Source: Pseudomonas reidholzensis
GTDB lineage: Bacteria; Pseudomonadota; Gammaproteobacteria; Pseudomonadales; Pseudomonadaceae
Assembly: GCF_900536025.1 (NCBI RefSeq)
Contig: NZ_UNOZ01000032.1
Coordinates: forward strand, 1 to 64,000
Direction: 5' to 3'
Length of the DNA: 64,000 nt
The translations under genes and the position numbers were made by a program. The notes beneath the pieces were generated by a model, which searched no databases, was not told the origin of the DNA, and worked only from the letters and a program-made list of their open reading frames with translations. Shown here piece after piece: positions 7,929-16,159 of the stretch. Numbering within the stretch: position 1 is the stretch's first letter; the number at the start of each line of letters is the position of its first letter.

Positions 7929-8040
7929 GCAGTACCGGCCTCTTCGCGGGGCAAGCCCGCTCCCACAGGGACCGTGCAAATCTGCAGAACAGCGCCATCC
8001 CTGTGGGAGCGGGCTTGCCCCGCGAAGAGGCCGGTACTGC
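7929..8040. repeat. Perfect inverted pair of REP elements (42-bp arms)
   Basis: Two exactly complementary 42-bp arms (7929-7970 and 7999-8040) contain the P. putida-type REP core CGGGGCAAGCCCGCTCCCAC and are separated by 28 bases. The pair fills the gap between the convergent acpH and olsA genes, the usual site for such elements, where they can block read-through or stabilise mRNA 3' ends. Confidence 0.9.
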
Positions 8041-8051
8041 CGCTGAAGATG

Positions 8052-8840
8052 TCAGGCCGCGCGCGCCTGCCGACGCGGCGCGAACTCGGCTTCTTCGACC
8101 CCGAACAAGGCCAGGTGAATCGCCTGTTGCGCCTGCAACGCCAGCGCCGCACGCTCCTTGCCCTGGCTGCTGATCGGCGCCAGCAGGTGAATCCTCACCT
8201 CTGCACGTGGCTGGCCAAACAAGCGCAGCAGGTGCGACACCAGGTCATCGTCGCCGATGAACGGCGCCAGCAGATCCGCCTCACCGTCACGTCGATACTC
8301 GATGGCCACCGGTTGCACGGGCGTGCCCTGGTCGATCGCACCCGCCAACAGACGGCCATGGAAGGTGCGCACGCTGCGCCCATCGGTGGTCGTGCCCTCG
8401 GGGAAAATCAGCAACGGCTGCCCTGCACCCAGCTGATCACTGATCTGCTCGCGCAAGCGCTGCGCATCCCCACCGCCGCGGCGGATGAACAAGGTGCCGG
8501 CTTTCTCTGCCAGCCAACCGGCCAGCGGCCACTGGCGCACCTCGGCCTTGGACAGGAACGACAGCGGCGTGAGCATGCCGAGCAGGGGAATGTCGGTCCA
8601 CGACACATGGTTGCCGACCCACAGCATGGGCCGCTGCGGCAGTGCTCCAATGACTTGCACAGCAAACGGCAGGGCGCCGACCAGGCGCTGCATGAACCAG
8701 CGGCTCCAGCGTTGGCGCAGTTCGATCGACGCGTTCAGCCGCAACCGTTCACCCACGGCGATCACGCAGGCCATGGCCGCGCCGAGCAGCAGTACCAGCA
8801 GCAGTCGCGACAGGCGGGCGATGACCCGCAGGCGCGGCAT
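8052..8840 (-). CDS. olsA: Lyso-ornithine lipid O-acyltransferase (PlsC family)
   Basis: This 262-residue protein has an N-terminal membrane helix (about 8-30) and the PlsC acyltransferase motifs NHVSWTD (77-83, the HX4D catalytic motif) and FPEGTT (146-151). It would add the second acyl chain to lyso-ornithine lipid, or act as a 1-acylglycerol-3-phosphate acyltransferase. Its start shares one base with the olsB stop (TGATG), so the pair is translationally coupled; this pairing is the reason for the OlsA assignment. The start at 8840 is supported by that overlap. Confidence 0.85.
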   Translation of the reverse strand: MPRLRVIARLSRLLLVLLLGAAMACVIAVGERLRLNASIELRQRWSRWFMQRLVGALPFAVQVIGALPQRPMLWVGNHVSWTDIPLLGMLTPLSFLSKAEVRQWPLAGWLAEKAGTLFIRRGGGDAQRLREQISDQLGAGQPLLIFPEGTTTDGRSVRTFHGRLLAGAIDQGTPVQPVAIEYRRDGEADLLAPFIGDDDLVSHLLRLFGQPRAEVRIHLLAPISSQGKERAALALQAQQAIHLALFGVEEAEFAPRRQARAA

Positions 8841-9595
8841 CAGACCGCCGCCTTGAAGTGACGGGCATAGCGCGGGCAAAGGTCGTCGCGCTTGAGCAGG
8901 ATGAACACGTCGGCCACCTGGAAGTCTTCGTCCCAGCACGGCTCGCCACAGATCTTCGCCCCGAGGCGCATGTATGCCTTGAGCAGCGGCGGCATCTCGG
9001 CGATGACATTGCCCGCCAGCGGCAGGCTCGGCAGGGGCTTCTTCGGCTCGGCGCGCAGGTGCTCCGTGCACAGGTAGCGCTCGCGCAGGCGCTGCATGAT
9101 CGCGTGGGCCTGCACCCCGCCGTCCTGCATGGGGATGCTCGCGCAGCCCATCAGGTAGCTGTAGCCGCCTTCGTTGAGCACTTCGGCCAACTCGCCCCAG
9201 AGCACGGCGATGGTGCCGCCGTTGCGATAGGCCGGGTCGACGCAGGTGCGGCCCAGCTCGAGGATCGGCCCCTGCAACTGCAGCAGGCCGTGCAGGCGAA
9301 ACTCTTCTTCGCTGTAGAACCGCCCCAGGCTGCTCGCGGCCTGGTGGTCGAGCAGGCGGGTGGTGGCCACCAGCCGGCCGGTGCTCAGGTCGCGCACGCC
9401 GATATGCCGGCAGTGAATGTCGTAGTCGTCCATGTCCAGGCCGTGTTCGGCGCCTTTCAGCTTGGCCTTGAACTCGCCGCTGAACACCTTGAAGCGCAGG
9501 GCCTGAGCCTCCTGCAGGGCCGCGGCGCCGACCAGGCGTTCGGCGTGCAGACGGCGTTCAGTGCTGTTGTCGCCAGAGCGAGCGATCCGAGTCAT
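8840..9595 (-). CDS. olsB: L-ornithine N(alpha)-acyltransferase
   Basis: This 251-residue GNAT-fold (hemolysin-like) acyltransferase makes lyso-ornithine lipid from ornithine and 3-hydroxyacyl-ACP. Recognisable OlsB features are LRFKVFSGEF near residue 35, GRLVATTRLL near 75, and ILELGRTCVDPAYRNGGTIA near 110-130. The start at 9595 has GGAG seven bases upstream, while an earlier ATG at 9619 has no ribosome-binding site. Ornithine lipids replace phospholipids when phosphate is short, and a candidate PhoB box lies 89-117 bases upstream. Confidence 0.88.
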   Translation of the reverse strand: MTRIARSGDNSTERRLHAERLVGAAALQEAQALRFKVFSGEFKAKLKGAEHGLDMDDYDIHCRHIGVRDLSTGRLVATTRLLDHQAASSLGRFYSEEEFRLHGLLQLQGPILELGRTCVDPAYRNGGTIAVLWGELAEVLNEGGYSYLMGCASIPMQDGGVQAHAIMQRLRERYLCTEHLRAEPKKPLPSLPLAGNVIAEMPPLLKAYMRLGAKICGEPCWDEDFQVADVFILLKRDDLCPRYARHFKAAV

Positions 9596-9683
9596 TCCGA
9601 GTCTCCATAAGCCAGCCATTGGGGGGTGCGGCCGGTCGGCTTGGTTGTGCAAAATCAGACTAGGTACGGCCGGTGTCACCTCG

Positions 9684-9712
9684 GTGAATCTTTGGTGATG
9701 CTTGCGTGACAC
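9684..9712 (-). promoter_or_regulatory. Candidate PhoB box upstream of olsBA
   Basis: Read on the minus strand, three 7-mers GTGTCAC, GCATCAC and GATTCAC repeat at an exact 11-base period with A/T-leaning 4-base spacers (GCAA, CAAA), like the CTGTCAT-N4 direct repeats of Pho boxes. A fourth weaker unit, GTGACAC (9673-9679), continues the phase. The weak match TAGTCT ten bases downstream could be the -10 element. This is a pattern match only. Confidence 0.5.
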
Positions 9713-9802
9713 CCGCCAACGCGGGGTCGCCAGCCCTGCGCCGCCGCCGGATTGTCATGCGCGTGTGGCAGGCTCGGCCGATCACTGACGAGAGGGCGGT
9801 GC

Positions 9803-10888
9803 ATGGGCGCATCGAGGGGATGGCTGGTGCTGTTGTGGATGTTCTGCGTGTGCGCAGGGGCCGAGGACTGGCCCACGCCTGACTGGCAAACCGCGTCCAC
9901 GCCGATCGACTGGCAGGCTGTCGACGACTATGGCTTCCCCGCTCGCGATGACGCCGGGCGCAGTGGCGTGCGCACCGATGCGCTGTTGATCATTCGCGAC
10001 GGGCGCATCGTGCATGAGCGCTACAGCCCACCGACCCACGCCAACACTGCCCACCTGACCTGGTCGGTGAGCAAGAGTGTGCTGGCGACCCTGCTCGGCG
10101 TGGCCTATGGCGAACGACGCTTTGCCCTGACGGACCCGGCAGCGCGCTTCTACCCGGCATTGAGCGCGCACCCCGAACTGCGCCTGGTCGATCTGCTGCA
10201 CTGGGCCAGCGGCCTGGCCTGGCAGGAAGACTACGAATACGCGCCGGTGAAATCCTCGGTGGTGGCCATGCTCTATACCCGCGGCCGTCACGACATGGCG
10301 GGCTATACCGCGGCGATGAAGGCCGCCCAGCCACCGGGTCGGCACTTCGTCTATTCCAGCGGCGACAGCAACCTGCTCGCGGCCGCGCTGCGTGGGATGC
10401 TCGAGCCGGCGCACTACCAAGGTTATCCGTGGCAAGCACTGTTCACCCCGCTGGGGATCGACAGTGCGGTGTGGGAGCAGGACGGCGCCGGCACCTACGT
10501 CGGTTCGTCCTACCTCTACCTGAGTGCCCGCGACCTCGCCCGCATCGGCCTGCTGATGCTCAGAGAAGGCCGCTGGCAGGACCGCCAGCTGCTCCCTATC
10601 GACTGGGTGGCCTTCAATCGCGCGCCGTTCGAAGCTGCCGAGGCCATCCCTGGTGAGGCCAACCCGGGTGGCCACTGGTGGCTCAACCACCCATTGCCCG
10701 GCAAGCCGCCGCCGTGGCCGGATGCGCCGACCGACACCTACGCCGCGCTCGGCCACTGGGGGCAGGCGCTTTATGTGGTGCCGGGGCACAAGCTGGTGGT
10801 GGTGCGCTACGCCGATGACCGCGACGCCAGCTTCAGCCATGACCAGTTGCTCAAACGCATCCTGGCCGCGATGGGGGAGGGCTCATGA
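9803..10888 (+). CDS. Exported serine hydrolase, class C beta-lactamase family
   Basis: This 361-residue protein has a signal peptide (about 1-20) and the penicillin-binding-like fold. Ser88 and Lys91 form the SxxK motif in TWSVSKS, Tyr184 stands in the YSS motif, and a late HWGQ may replace the usual KTG. These features fit the broad beta-lactamase/EstB/DD-peptidase family; actual beta-lactam hydrolysis is not implied. The start at 9803 gives the signal peptide. Its last four bases overlap the next gene (ATGA), so the two are coupled. The 207-base gap upstream contains the olsB leader and the candidate PhoB box. Confidence 0.82.
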   Translation: MGASRGWLVLLWMFCVCAGAEDWPTPDWQTASTPIDWQAVDDYGFPARDDAGRSGVRTDALLIIRDGRIVHERYSPPTHANTAHLTWSVSKSVLATLLGVAYGERRFALTDPAARFYPALSAHPELRLVDLLHWASGLAWQEDYEYAPVKSSVVAMLYTRGRHDMAGYTAAMKAAQPPGRHFVYSSGDSNLLAAALRGMLEPAHYQGYPWQALFTPLGIDSAVWEQDGAGTYVGSSYLYLSARDLARIGLLMLREGRWQDRQLLPIDWVAFNRAPFEAAEAIPGEANPGGHWWLNHPLPGKPPPWPDAPTDTYAALGHWGQALYVVPGHKLVVVRYADDRDASFSHDQLLKRILAAMGEGS

Positions 10889-11181
10889 AGCGCGGGTTGC
10901 TGCTGATGGTCGCGGTGCTGCTGGCCTGGGTGTGGCATGAGCGGCAAGCGCTGGGGGACTTTCCCGGGGTCCTCTCGGCCTACTCGGCCAAGGAGTACTG
11001 CTCGTGCCGGTTCGTCATGGGCTTCGACGAGGGCTATTGCCGGGGCTACGTCAGGCAATACCTGCCGCTGAGCCGCCTGGACGAGGACAGCGGTCGCCGC
11101 CTGGTGTTTGCCGACGGCCTTGGGCGCAGCGCCCAGGCCGCCTGGCAGGGGCCGCGTGTGGGCTGCCGCTTGCTGCCGTGA
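10885..11181 (+). CDS. Small Cys-containing membrane-anchored protein, unknown
   Basis: This 98-residue protein has one N-terminal hydrophobic helix (about 4-16) and four cysteines: a CSC pair near residues 38-40, one near 52 in EGYCRGY, and one near 94 in VGCRLLP. The pattern suggests a periplasmic domain with disulfides. It overlaps the serine hydrolase stop by four bases and is therefore probably made with it. No function can be assigned; similar small proteins beside such hydrolases have been labelled amidase without visible catalytic motifs. Confidence 0.7.
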   Translation: MKRGLLLMVAVLLAWVWHERQALGDFPGVLSAYSAKEYCSCRFVMGFDEGYCRGYVRQYLPLSRLDEDSGRRLVFADGLGRSAQAAWQGPRVGCRLLP

Positions 11182-11225
11182 GGACGGGCGGGTAAGGTTG
11201 ATGGCTTTGTTTCACGGAATTTCCC

Positions 11226-11807
11226 ATGTTCAATTTTGCCCGCCTGATCCCTGCCTTGTTGCTGGCTTTTTGCCTGCCCGCGCACGCCAACTGGCACCTT
11301 GATGGCGAGTCTTCGCGCCTGTCGTTCGTCACCGGCAAGAACGGCGACACCATCGAGGTCCACCGCTTCCTGGTGTTGCATGGCAGCGTCGATCGCAAGG
11401 GCGTGGCCGGGCTGAGCATCGAGATGGATTCGGTCAGCAGCGGCATCCCGCTGCGTGACGAGCGCATGCGTGACGCGCTGTTCGAGGTCGGCCAGTTTCC
11501 CGATGCGACGATCAAGGCGCAGATCGACCTGCAGCCGATCAACAACCTGGCCAATGGCGCGCAGATCGAACTGCGCCTGCCGCTCACCGTTACCCTGCAC
11601 GGCCAGTCGCACAGCTACAACGCCTTGCTGATGGCGACCCGCCTCGATGAGCGGCGCTTTCAGGTGGTCACCCTCGAGCCGCTGATCCTGCGCGCCAGCG
11701 ACTACGGCTTGCTGCCGGGTGTGGAGAGCTTGCGCACGTTCGCCAAGCTCAAGTCGATCAACCCTTCGGTACCGGTCAACGCGGTACTGATCTTCACCGC
11801 CCGCTGA
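11226..11807 (+). CDS. YceI-family periplasmic protein
   Basis: This 193-residue protein has a signal peptide (cleavage near AHA, about residue 21) and a YceI-like lipocalin domain: the WHLDGESSRLSFVTGKNGD opening, paired strands, and RDERMRDALFEVGQFPDATI near residues 78-97. The family binds isoprenoid-like lipids in the periplasm. The PLD-family gene begins two bases after its stop, which suggests one transcript devoted to envelope lipids. The ligand is unknown. Confidence 0.87.
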   Translation: MFNFARLIPALLLAFCLPAHANWHLDGESSRLSFVTGKNGDTIEVHRFLVLHGSVDRKGVAGLSIEMDSVSSGIPLRDERMRDALFEVGQFPDATIKAQIDLQPINNLANGAQIELRLPLTVTLHGQSHSYNALLMATRLDERRFQVVTLEPLILRASDYGLLPGVESLRTFAKLKSINPSVPVNAVLIFTAR

Positions 11808-11808
11808 C

Positions 11809-12966
11809 ATGCCGGGGCCGGTCTTCCCCTGGCGGGATGGCAACCAGTTCGAGCTGCTGATCGACGGCCCCGAATTCTTCCCGCAGATGCTCCTGGCGAT
11901 CATGCGCGCCGAGCGCCAGGTCGACCTCGAGCTGTACCTGGTCGAGGCAGGTGCCTGCGCCGAAGCGGTGGTCGAGGCGTTGGAGCTGGCGGCGCGGCGC
12001 GGCGTGCGGGTGCGCTGTCTGTTCGACGACTACGGCTCGCTGGCCTTCACCGCCGCCCTGCGCGAGCGCCTGCTCAGTGCCGGCGTGTACCTGCGCTGGT
12101 ACAACCGCCTGGTCTGGCGCCGCGGCGTGCGCAACCTGTACCGCGACCACCGCAAGCTGTTGCTGGTCGACGAGCGCTGGGCGGTGGTCGGCGGCACCGG
12201 GGTCACCGACGAGTTCTGGACGCCGCACGCCGAGACCAGCGAGTGGCATGAAGTGATGGTGCGCATGCAAGGGCCGATCGTCAGCGACTGGCAACTGTTG
12301 TTCGACCGCCAATGGCACGCCAACAACCGCCGGACCGCCTGGCGTCCACCTGAAGGGTTCGGCCTGCCGCGCCTGCCGAAAGTGCCGGTGCAAGGCCAGG
12401 GCATGGGCCGGGTGGCCTATGCCGACGCCCGCCAGCACCGCGATATCCTCCATTCGCTGGTGCGTGCGCTGAACAGCGGCCAGCGCCGGATCTGGCTGGC
12501 GACGCCGTACTTCCTGCCGACCTGGAGCGTGCGCCGCTCGCTGCGCCGCGCCGCGGCACGGGGCATCGACGTACGCCTGTTGCTGACCGGCCCGCGCACC
12601 GATCACCCGTCGGTGCGCTACGCCGGCCATCGCTACTACCCGCGATTGCTGCGGGCCGGGGTGCGGATCTTCGAGTTCCAGCCGTGCTTCCTGCACCTGA
12701 AGATGGTCCTGGTCGATGACTGGGTCAGTGTCGGCTCGTGCAACTTCGACCACTGGAACCTGCGCTTCAACCTCGAGGCCAACATCGAGGCGCTCGACCC
12801 GCCGTTGACCGCAGCCGTGGCGGCCAGCTTCGAGCGCGATTTCGGCCTCAGCCAGGAGGTCGATCTCGACCACTGGAACGCCCGTCCGTTGTGGCGTCGG
12901 GTCAAGCAGCGGGTGTGGGGCTGGCTGGACCGGCTGGTGGTCAACCTGCTCGACCGACGTGACTGA
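11809..12966 (+). CDS. clsB: Phospholipase D-family protein, cardiolipin synthase B-like
   Basis: This 385-residue protein carries two HKD motifs (HxKx4D), one with His114, Lys116 and Asp121 and the second with His296, Lys298 and Asp303, as in ClsB/YbhO. Length and the absence of N-terminal membrane helices fit ClsB rather than ClsA. It would form cardiolipin by phosphatidyl transfer at the inner membrane. It follows the YceI gene with no real gap. Whether it makes cardiolipin or another phospholipid head-group exchange product is not decided by sequence. Confidence 0.85.
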   Translation: MPGPVFPWRDGNQFELLIDGPEFFPQMLLAIMRAERQVDLELYLVEAGACAEAVVEALELAARRGVRVRCLFDDYGSLAFTAALRERLLSAGVYLRWYNRLVWRRGVRNLYRDHRKLLLVDERWAVVGGTGVTDEFWTPHAETSEWHEVMVRMQGPIVSDWQLLFDRQWHANNRRTAWRPPEGFGLPRLPKVPVQGQGMGRVAYADARQHRDILHSLVRALNSGQRRIWLATPYFLPTWSVRRSLRRAAARGIDVRLLLTGPRTDHPSVRYAGHRYYPRLLRAGVRIFEFQPCFLHLKMVLVDDWVSVGSCNFDHWNLRFNLEANIEALDPPLTAAVAASFERDFGLSQEVDLDHWNARPLWRRVKQRVWGWLDRLVVNLLDRRD

Positions 12967-13046
12967 GGCCCGCGCAGGATTTCACTAATCGCCGAAGCGG
13001 ACTATCGTGCTGTGACCGTTACGGGACTGACTCAGGAGTGGATGCG

Positions 13047-13625
13047 ATGACGGCGAAGAAGATTCTCATGCTGGTCGGCGACTACGTCGAGGATTACGAG
13101 GCGATGGTGCCGTTCCAGGCGCTGAGCATGGTCGGCCATACGGTGCATGCGGTGTGCCCGGAAAAGATCGCCGGGCAGACCGTGCGCACGGCGATTCATG
13201 ACTTCGAGGGCGAGCAGACCTACAGCGAGAAGCCGGGGCACAACTTTGCCCTGAACTTCGATTTCGTCCAGGTGCGGCCTGAGAGCTATGACGCCTTGCT
13301 GATCCCTGGCGGTCGGGCACCGGAGTACCTGCGCCTGAACGAGCAGGTGCTGGCGCTGGTCCAGGCGTTCGACCAGGCCGGCAAGCCGATTGCCGCGGTG
13401 TGCCATGGGGCGCAGCTGCTGGCAGCCGCCGGGGTGCTCGAAGGGCGTGAGTGCAGCGCCTACCCGGCGTGTGCGCCTGAGGTGCGGCTGGCGGGTGGGA
13501 CCTTTATCGACATCGCGGTGGATCAGGCGCATGTCGACGGCAACCTGGTGACGGCGCCCGCGTGGCCGGCGCACCCGGCCTGGCTGGCGGCGTTTCTCAA
13601 GGTGCTCGGCACGCGGATCATCTGA
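13047..13625 (+). CDS. DJ-1/PfpI family protein
   Basis: This 192-residue class I glutamine amidotransferase-like protein has its nucleophile elbow at AAVCHGAQLL (Cys119, His120), preceded by LLIPGGRAPEYLR. The family includes intracellular peptidases, glyoxalase III-type enzymes and stress chaperones, so the exact activity is open. The ATG at 13047 is chosen because AGGAG lies eight bases before it; a GTG three codons upstream overlaps that Shine-Dalgarno. It stands alone with its own leader. Confidence 0.85.
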   Translation: MTAKKILMLVGDYVEDYEAMVPFQALSMVGHTVHAVCPEKIAGQTVRTAIHDFEGEQTYSEKPGHNFALNFDFVQVRPESYDALLIPGGRAPEYLRLNEQVLALVQAFDQAGKPIAAVCHGAQLLAAAGVLEGRECSAYPACAPEVRLAGGTFIDIAVDQAHVDGNLVTAPAWPAHPAWLAAFLKVLGTRII

Positions 13626-13634
13626 CCGCGCCAG

Positions 13635-13667
13635 CCTCATCGCGGGGCAAGTCGCATCGCGATGAGG
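13635..13667. repeat. Degenerate REP-like hairpin
   Basis: CCTCATCGCG (13635-13644) and its perfect complement CGCGATGAGG (13658-13667) enclose GGGCAAGTCGCAT, a remnant of the REP core. It lies directly after the DJ-1/PfpI gene and may act as its 3' hairpin. Confidence 0.6.
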
Positions 13668-13787
13668 TCTGCACAATCAGCCAATTTCTACAGGATATGT
13701 GCTTTTATTGCCGCCAAGTCCCCGCAACTCGCGACCGCTGGCGTATCATTAGCGCCCTAACGGCAATCCCTTCAGGACCGCTCGCGC

Positions 13788-14729
13788 ATGCTCGCCCTCC
13801 TTATCCAGACGCTGAACATCACCGCGCCGGTGTTCGCCATGCTGTTCATGGGCGTATTTCTCAAACGCGTCCGCCTGATCGACGACAACTTCAGCAAGGT
13901 CGCCTCGTCGCTGGTGTTCAACGTCTGCATGCCAGCGCTGTTGTTCCTCGGCATCTATCACGCTGACCTCGATTCCGCCATCAAGCCCGGGGTGATTCTG
14001 TACTTCGTCGCCATCACCCTGGTCGGCTTCGCCATGGCCTGGGGCCTGGCGATCTGGCGGGCACCGCCGGCAGAGCGGGGCATCTACACCCAGGGCGCGT
14101 TCCGCGGCAACAACGGGGTGATCGGCCTGGCCCTGGCGGCCAGCCTTTACGGCGACTACGGCATCTCCCTCGGTGCGGTCCTCGCCGGCCTGGTGATCCT
14201 GCTCTACAACTCGCTATCGGCGGTGGTCCTGGCGGTGTACAGCCCAGACCTCAAGTCCGACCCGTGGAGCATCTGCAAGAGCATCTTCAGCAACCCACTG
14301 ATCATCAGTGTGCTGCTGGCCACGCCGATGGCCTACGCCCAGGTGCCGCTGCCCAACTGGTTGCTGACCTCCGGCGACTACCTGGCGCAGATGACCCTGC
14401 CGCTGGCGCTGATCTGCATCGGCGGCACGCTGTCGCTGGCAGCCCTGCGCGACAGCGGCAAGCTGGCGGTGGACGCCAGCCTGGTGAAGATGGTCTGGCT
14501 GCCGCTGGTCGGCACCCTCGGCGCCTGGCTGTGCGGCTTCCGGGGCGCCGAACTGGGCATCCTGTTCCTCTACATCGGCAGCCCGACCGCCGCGGCCAGC
14601 TACGTCATGGCCCGCGCCGCCAACGGTAATCACCAACTGGCGGCGTCGATCATCGTCATCACCACCCTGATGGCGGCGATCACCACCAACGTCGGAATCT
14701 TCATCTTGCAGTGGGGCGGATGGATCTAG
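13788..14729 (+). CDS. Auxin efflux carrier (AEC) family transporter
   Basis: This 313-residue inner-membrane protein has about ten helices in two five-helix repeats, typical of AEC carriers. It has the conserved FRGNNGVIGLALA segment near residues 105-117 and the late PTAAASYVMA near 266-275. Bacterial members carry organic acids such as malate or malonate, or amino acids; the substrate here is unknown. An amino-acid permease gene follows after 52 bases on the same strand, so the two may share a transcript. Confidence 0.87.
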   Translation: MLALLIQTLNITAPVFAMLFMGVFLKRVRLIDDNFSKVASSLVFNVCMPALLFLGIYHADLDSAIKPGVILYFVAITLVGFAMAWGLAIWRAPPAERGIYTQGAFRGNNGVIGLALAASLYGDYGISLGAVLAGLVILLYNSLSAVVLAVYSPDLKSDPWSICKSIFSNPLIISVLLATPMAYAQVPLPNWLLTSGDYLAQMTLPLALICIGGTLSLAALRDSGKLAVDASLVKMVWLPLVGTLGAWLCGFRGAELGILFLYIGSPTAAASYVMARAANGNHQLAASIIVITTLMAAITTNVGIFILQWGGWI

Positions 14730-14781
14730 ATCCTGACTGCAACAACTCCAATAACACTGCCTCCTGAGCAAAGGACATTTC

Positions 14782-16143
14782 ATGCAAGACCAGAATTCGC
14801 CCGAGCGGTTACAGCGCGGGCTGAAAAATCGCCATATCCAGTTGATCGCGCTGGGCGGGGCCATCGGCACCGGCCTGTTCCTGGGCATCGCCCAGACTAT
14901 CCAGATGGCCGGCCCGTCGGTGTTGTTGGGCTATGCCATCGCCGGCCTGATGGCCTTTTTCATCATGCGCCAGCTGGGCGAGATGGTGGTCGACGAGCCG
15001 GTCGCCGGCAGCTTCAGCCACTTCGCGCACAAGTACTGGAGCGAGTTTTCCGGCTTTGTCTCGGGCTGGAACTACTGGGTGGTGTACGTGCTGGTGGGCA
15101 TGGCCGAGCTGACGGCCGTGGGCATCTATGTGCAGTACTGGTGGCCGGACTTCCCCACCTGGGCGACGGCGGCGATCTTCTTCGTCGCGATCAACGCGAT
15201 CAACCTGACCCAGGTCAAGGTCTACGGTGAGCTGGAGTTCTGGTTCGCCCTGGTCAAGGTGGTGGCCATCGTCAGCATGATCGGCTTCGGTGCCTGGCTG
15301 TTGACCAGCGGCCATGGCGGCCCGGATGCCAGCGTCGCCAACCTGTGGCAGTACGGTGGCTTCTTCCCCAATGGGGTGACCGGCCTGATCATGGCGCTGG
15401 CGGTGATCATGTTCTCGTTCGGTGGCCTGGAGCTGGTCGGCATTACCGCCGCCGAGGCCGACAACCCGCGGGTGAGCATCCCCAAGGCCACCAACCAGGT
15501 GGTCTACCGCATCCTGATCTTCTACATCGGCGCGCTGGCGATCCTGCTGTCGCTGTACCCGTGGCAGAAAGTGGTGCAGGGCGGCAGCCCGTTCGTGATG
15601 ATCTTCCACGAGCTGGACAGCGACCTGGTGGCGACGATTCTCAACGTCGTGGTGCTGACGGCGGCGCTGTCGGTGTACAACAGCTGCGTGTACGCCAACA
15701 GCCGCATGCTGTTCGGCCTGGCCAGCCAGGGTGATGCTCCGCGTCAGTTGCTCAAGGTCAGCCGCCGGGGTGTACCGCTGACGGCGCTGGGTGTGTCGGC
15801 CGCGGCGACCGGCCTGTGCGTGCTGATCAACTACCTGATGCCGGGCGAGGCCTTCGGCCTGCTGATGGCGCTGGCGGTGTCGGCCCTGGTGATCAACTGG
15901 GCGAGCATCAGCATCACTCACCTGAAGTTCCGCAAGGCCAAGATCGCCGCCGGCGAGACGCCGTTCTACCGCAGCTGGGGGCATCCGTTCACCAACTACC
16001 TGTGCCTGGCGTTTATCGTGCTGATCCTGGTGGTGATGTACCTGACCCCGCCGATTCGCATCTCGGTGATGTTGATTCCGGTGTGGATCGGCGTGCTGGG
16101 CGTGGCTTTCCGCTTGAAGAAGCAGCGTCAGGCCAAGGGCTGA
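14782..16143 (+). CDS. aroP: AroP-type amino-acid permease (APC superfamily)
   Basis: This 453-residue, 12-helix proton symporter begins with the very conserved LQRGLKNRHIQLIALGGAIG segment and contains SGWNYWVVYVLVGMAELTAV and FSFGGLELVGITAAEADNP, all closely matching AroP, which imports Phe, Tyr and Trp. The related PheP and ProY permeases share much of this, so the specificity is probable, not certain. GGAC-type ribosome-binding sequence precedes the ATG. It converges on the Na/Ca exchanger gene with a 16-base gap. Confidence 0.87.
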   Translation: MQDQNSPERLQRGLKNRHIQLIALGGAIGTGLFLGIAQTIQMAGPSVLLGYAIAGLMAFFIMRQLGEMVVDEPVAGSFSHFAHKYWSEFSGFVSGWNYWVVYVLVGMAELTAVGIYVQYWWPDFPTWATAAIFFVAINAINLTQVKVYGELEFWFALVKVVAIVSMIGFGAWLLTSGHGGPDASVANLWQYGGFFPNGVTGLIMALAVIMFSFGGLELVGITAAEADNPRVSIPKATNQVVYRILIFYIGALAILLSLYPWQKVVQGGSPFVMIFHELDSDLVATILNVVVLTAALSVYNSCVYANSRMLFGLASQGDAPRQLLKVSRRGVPLTALGVSAAATGLCVLINYLMPGEAFGLLMALAVSALVINWASISITHLKFRKAKIAAGETPFYRSWGHPFTNYLCLAFIVLILVVMYLTPPIRISVMLIPVWIGVLGVAFRLKKQRQAKG

Positions 16144-16159
16144 AACGGGCGCGGCCTGT

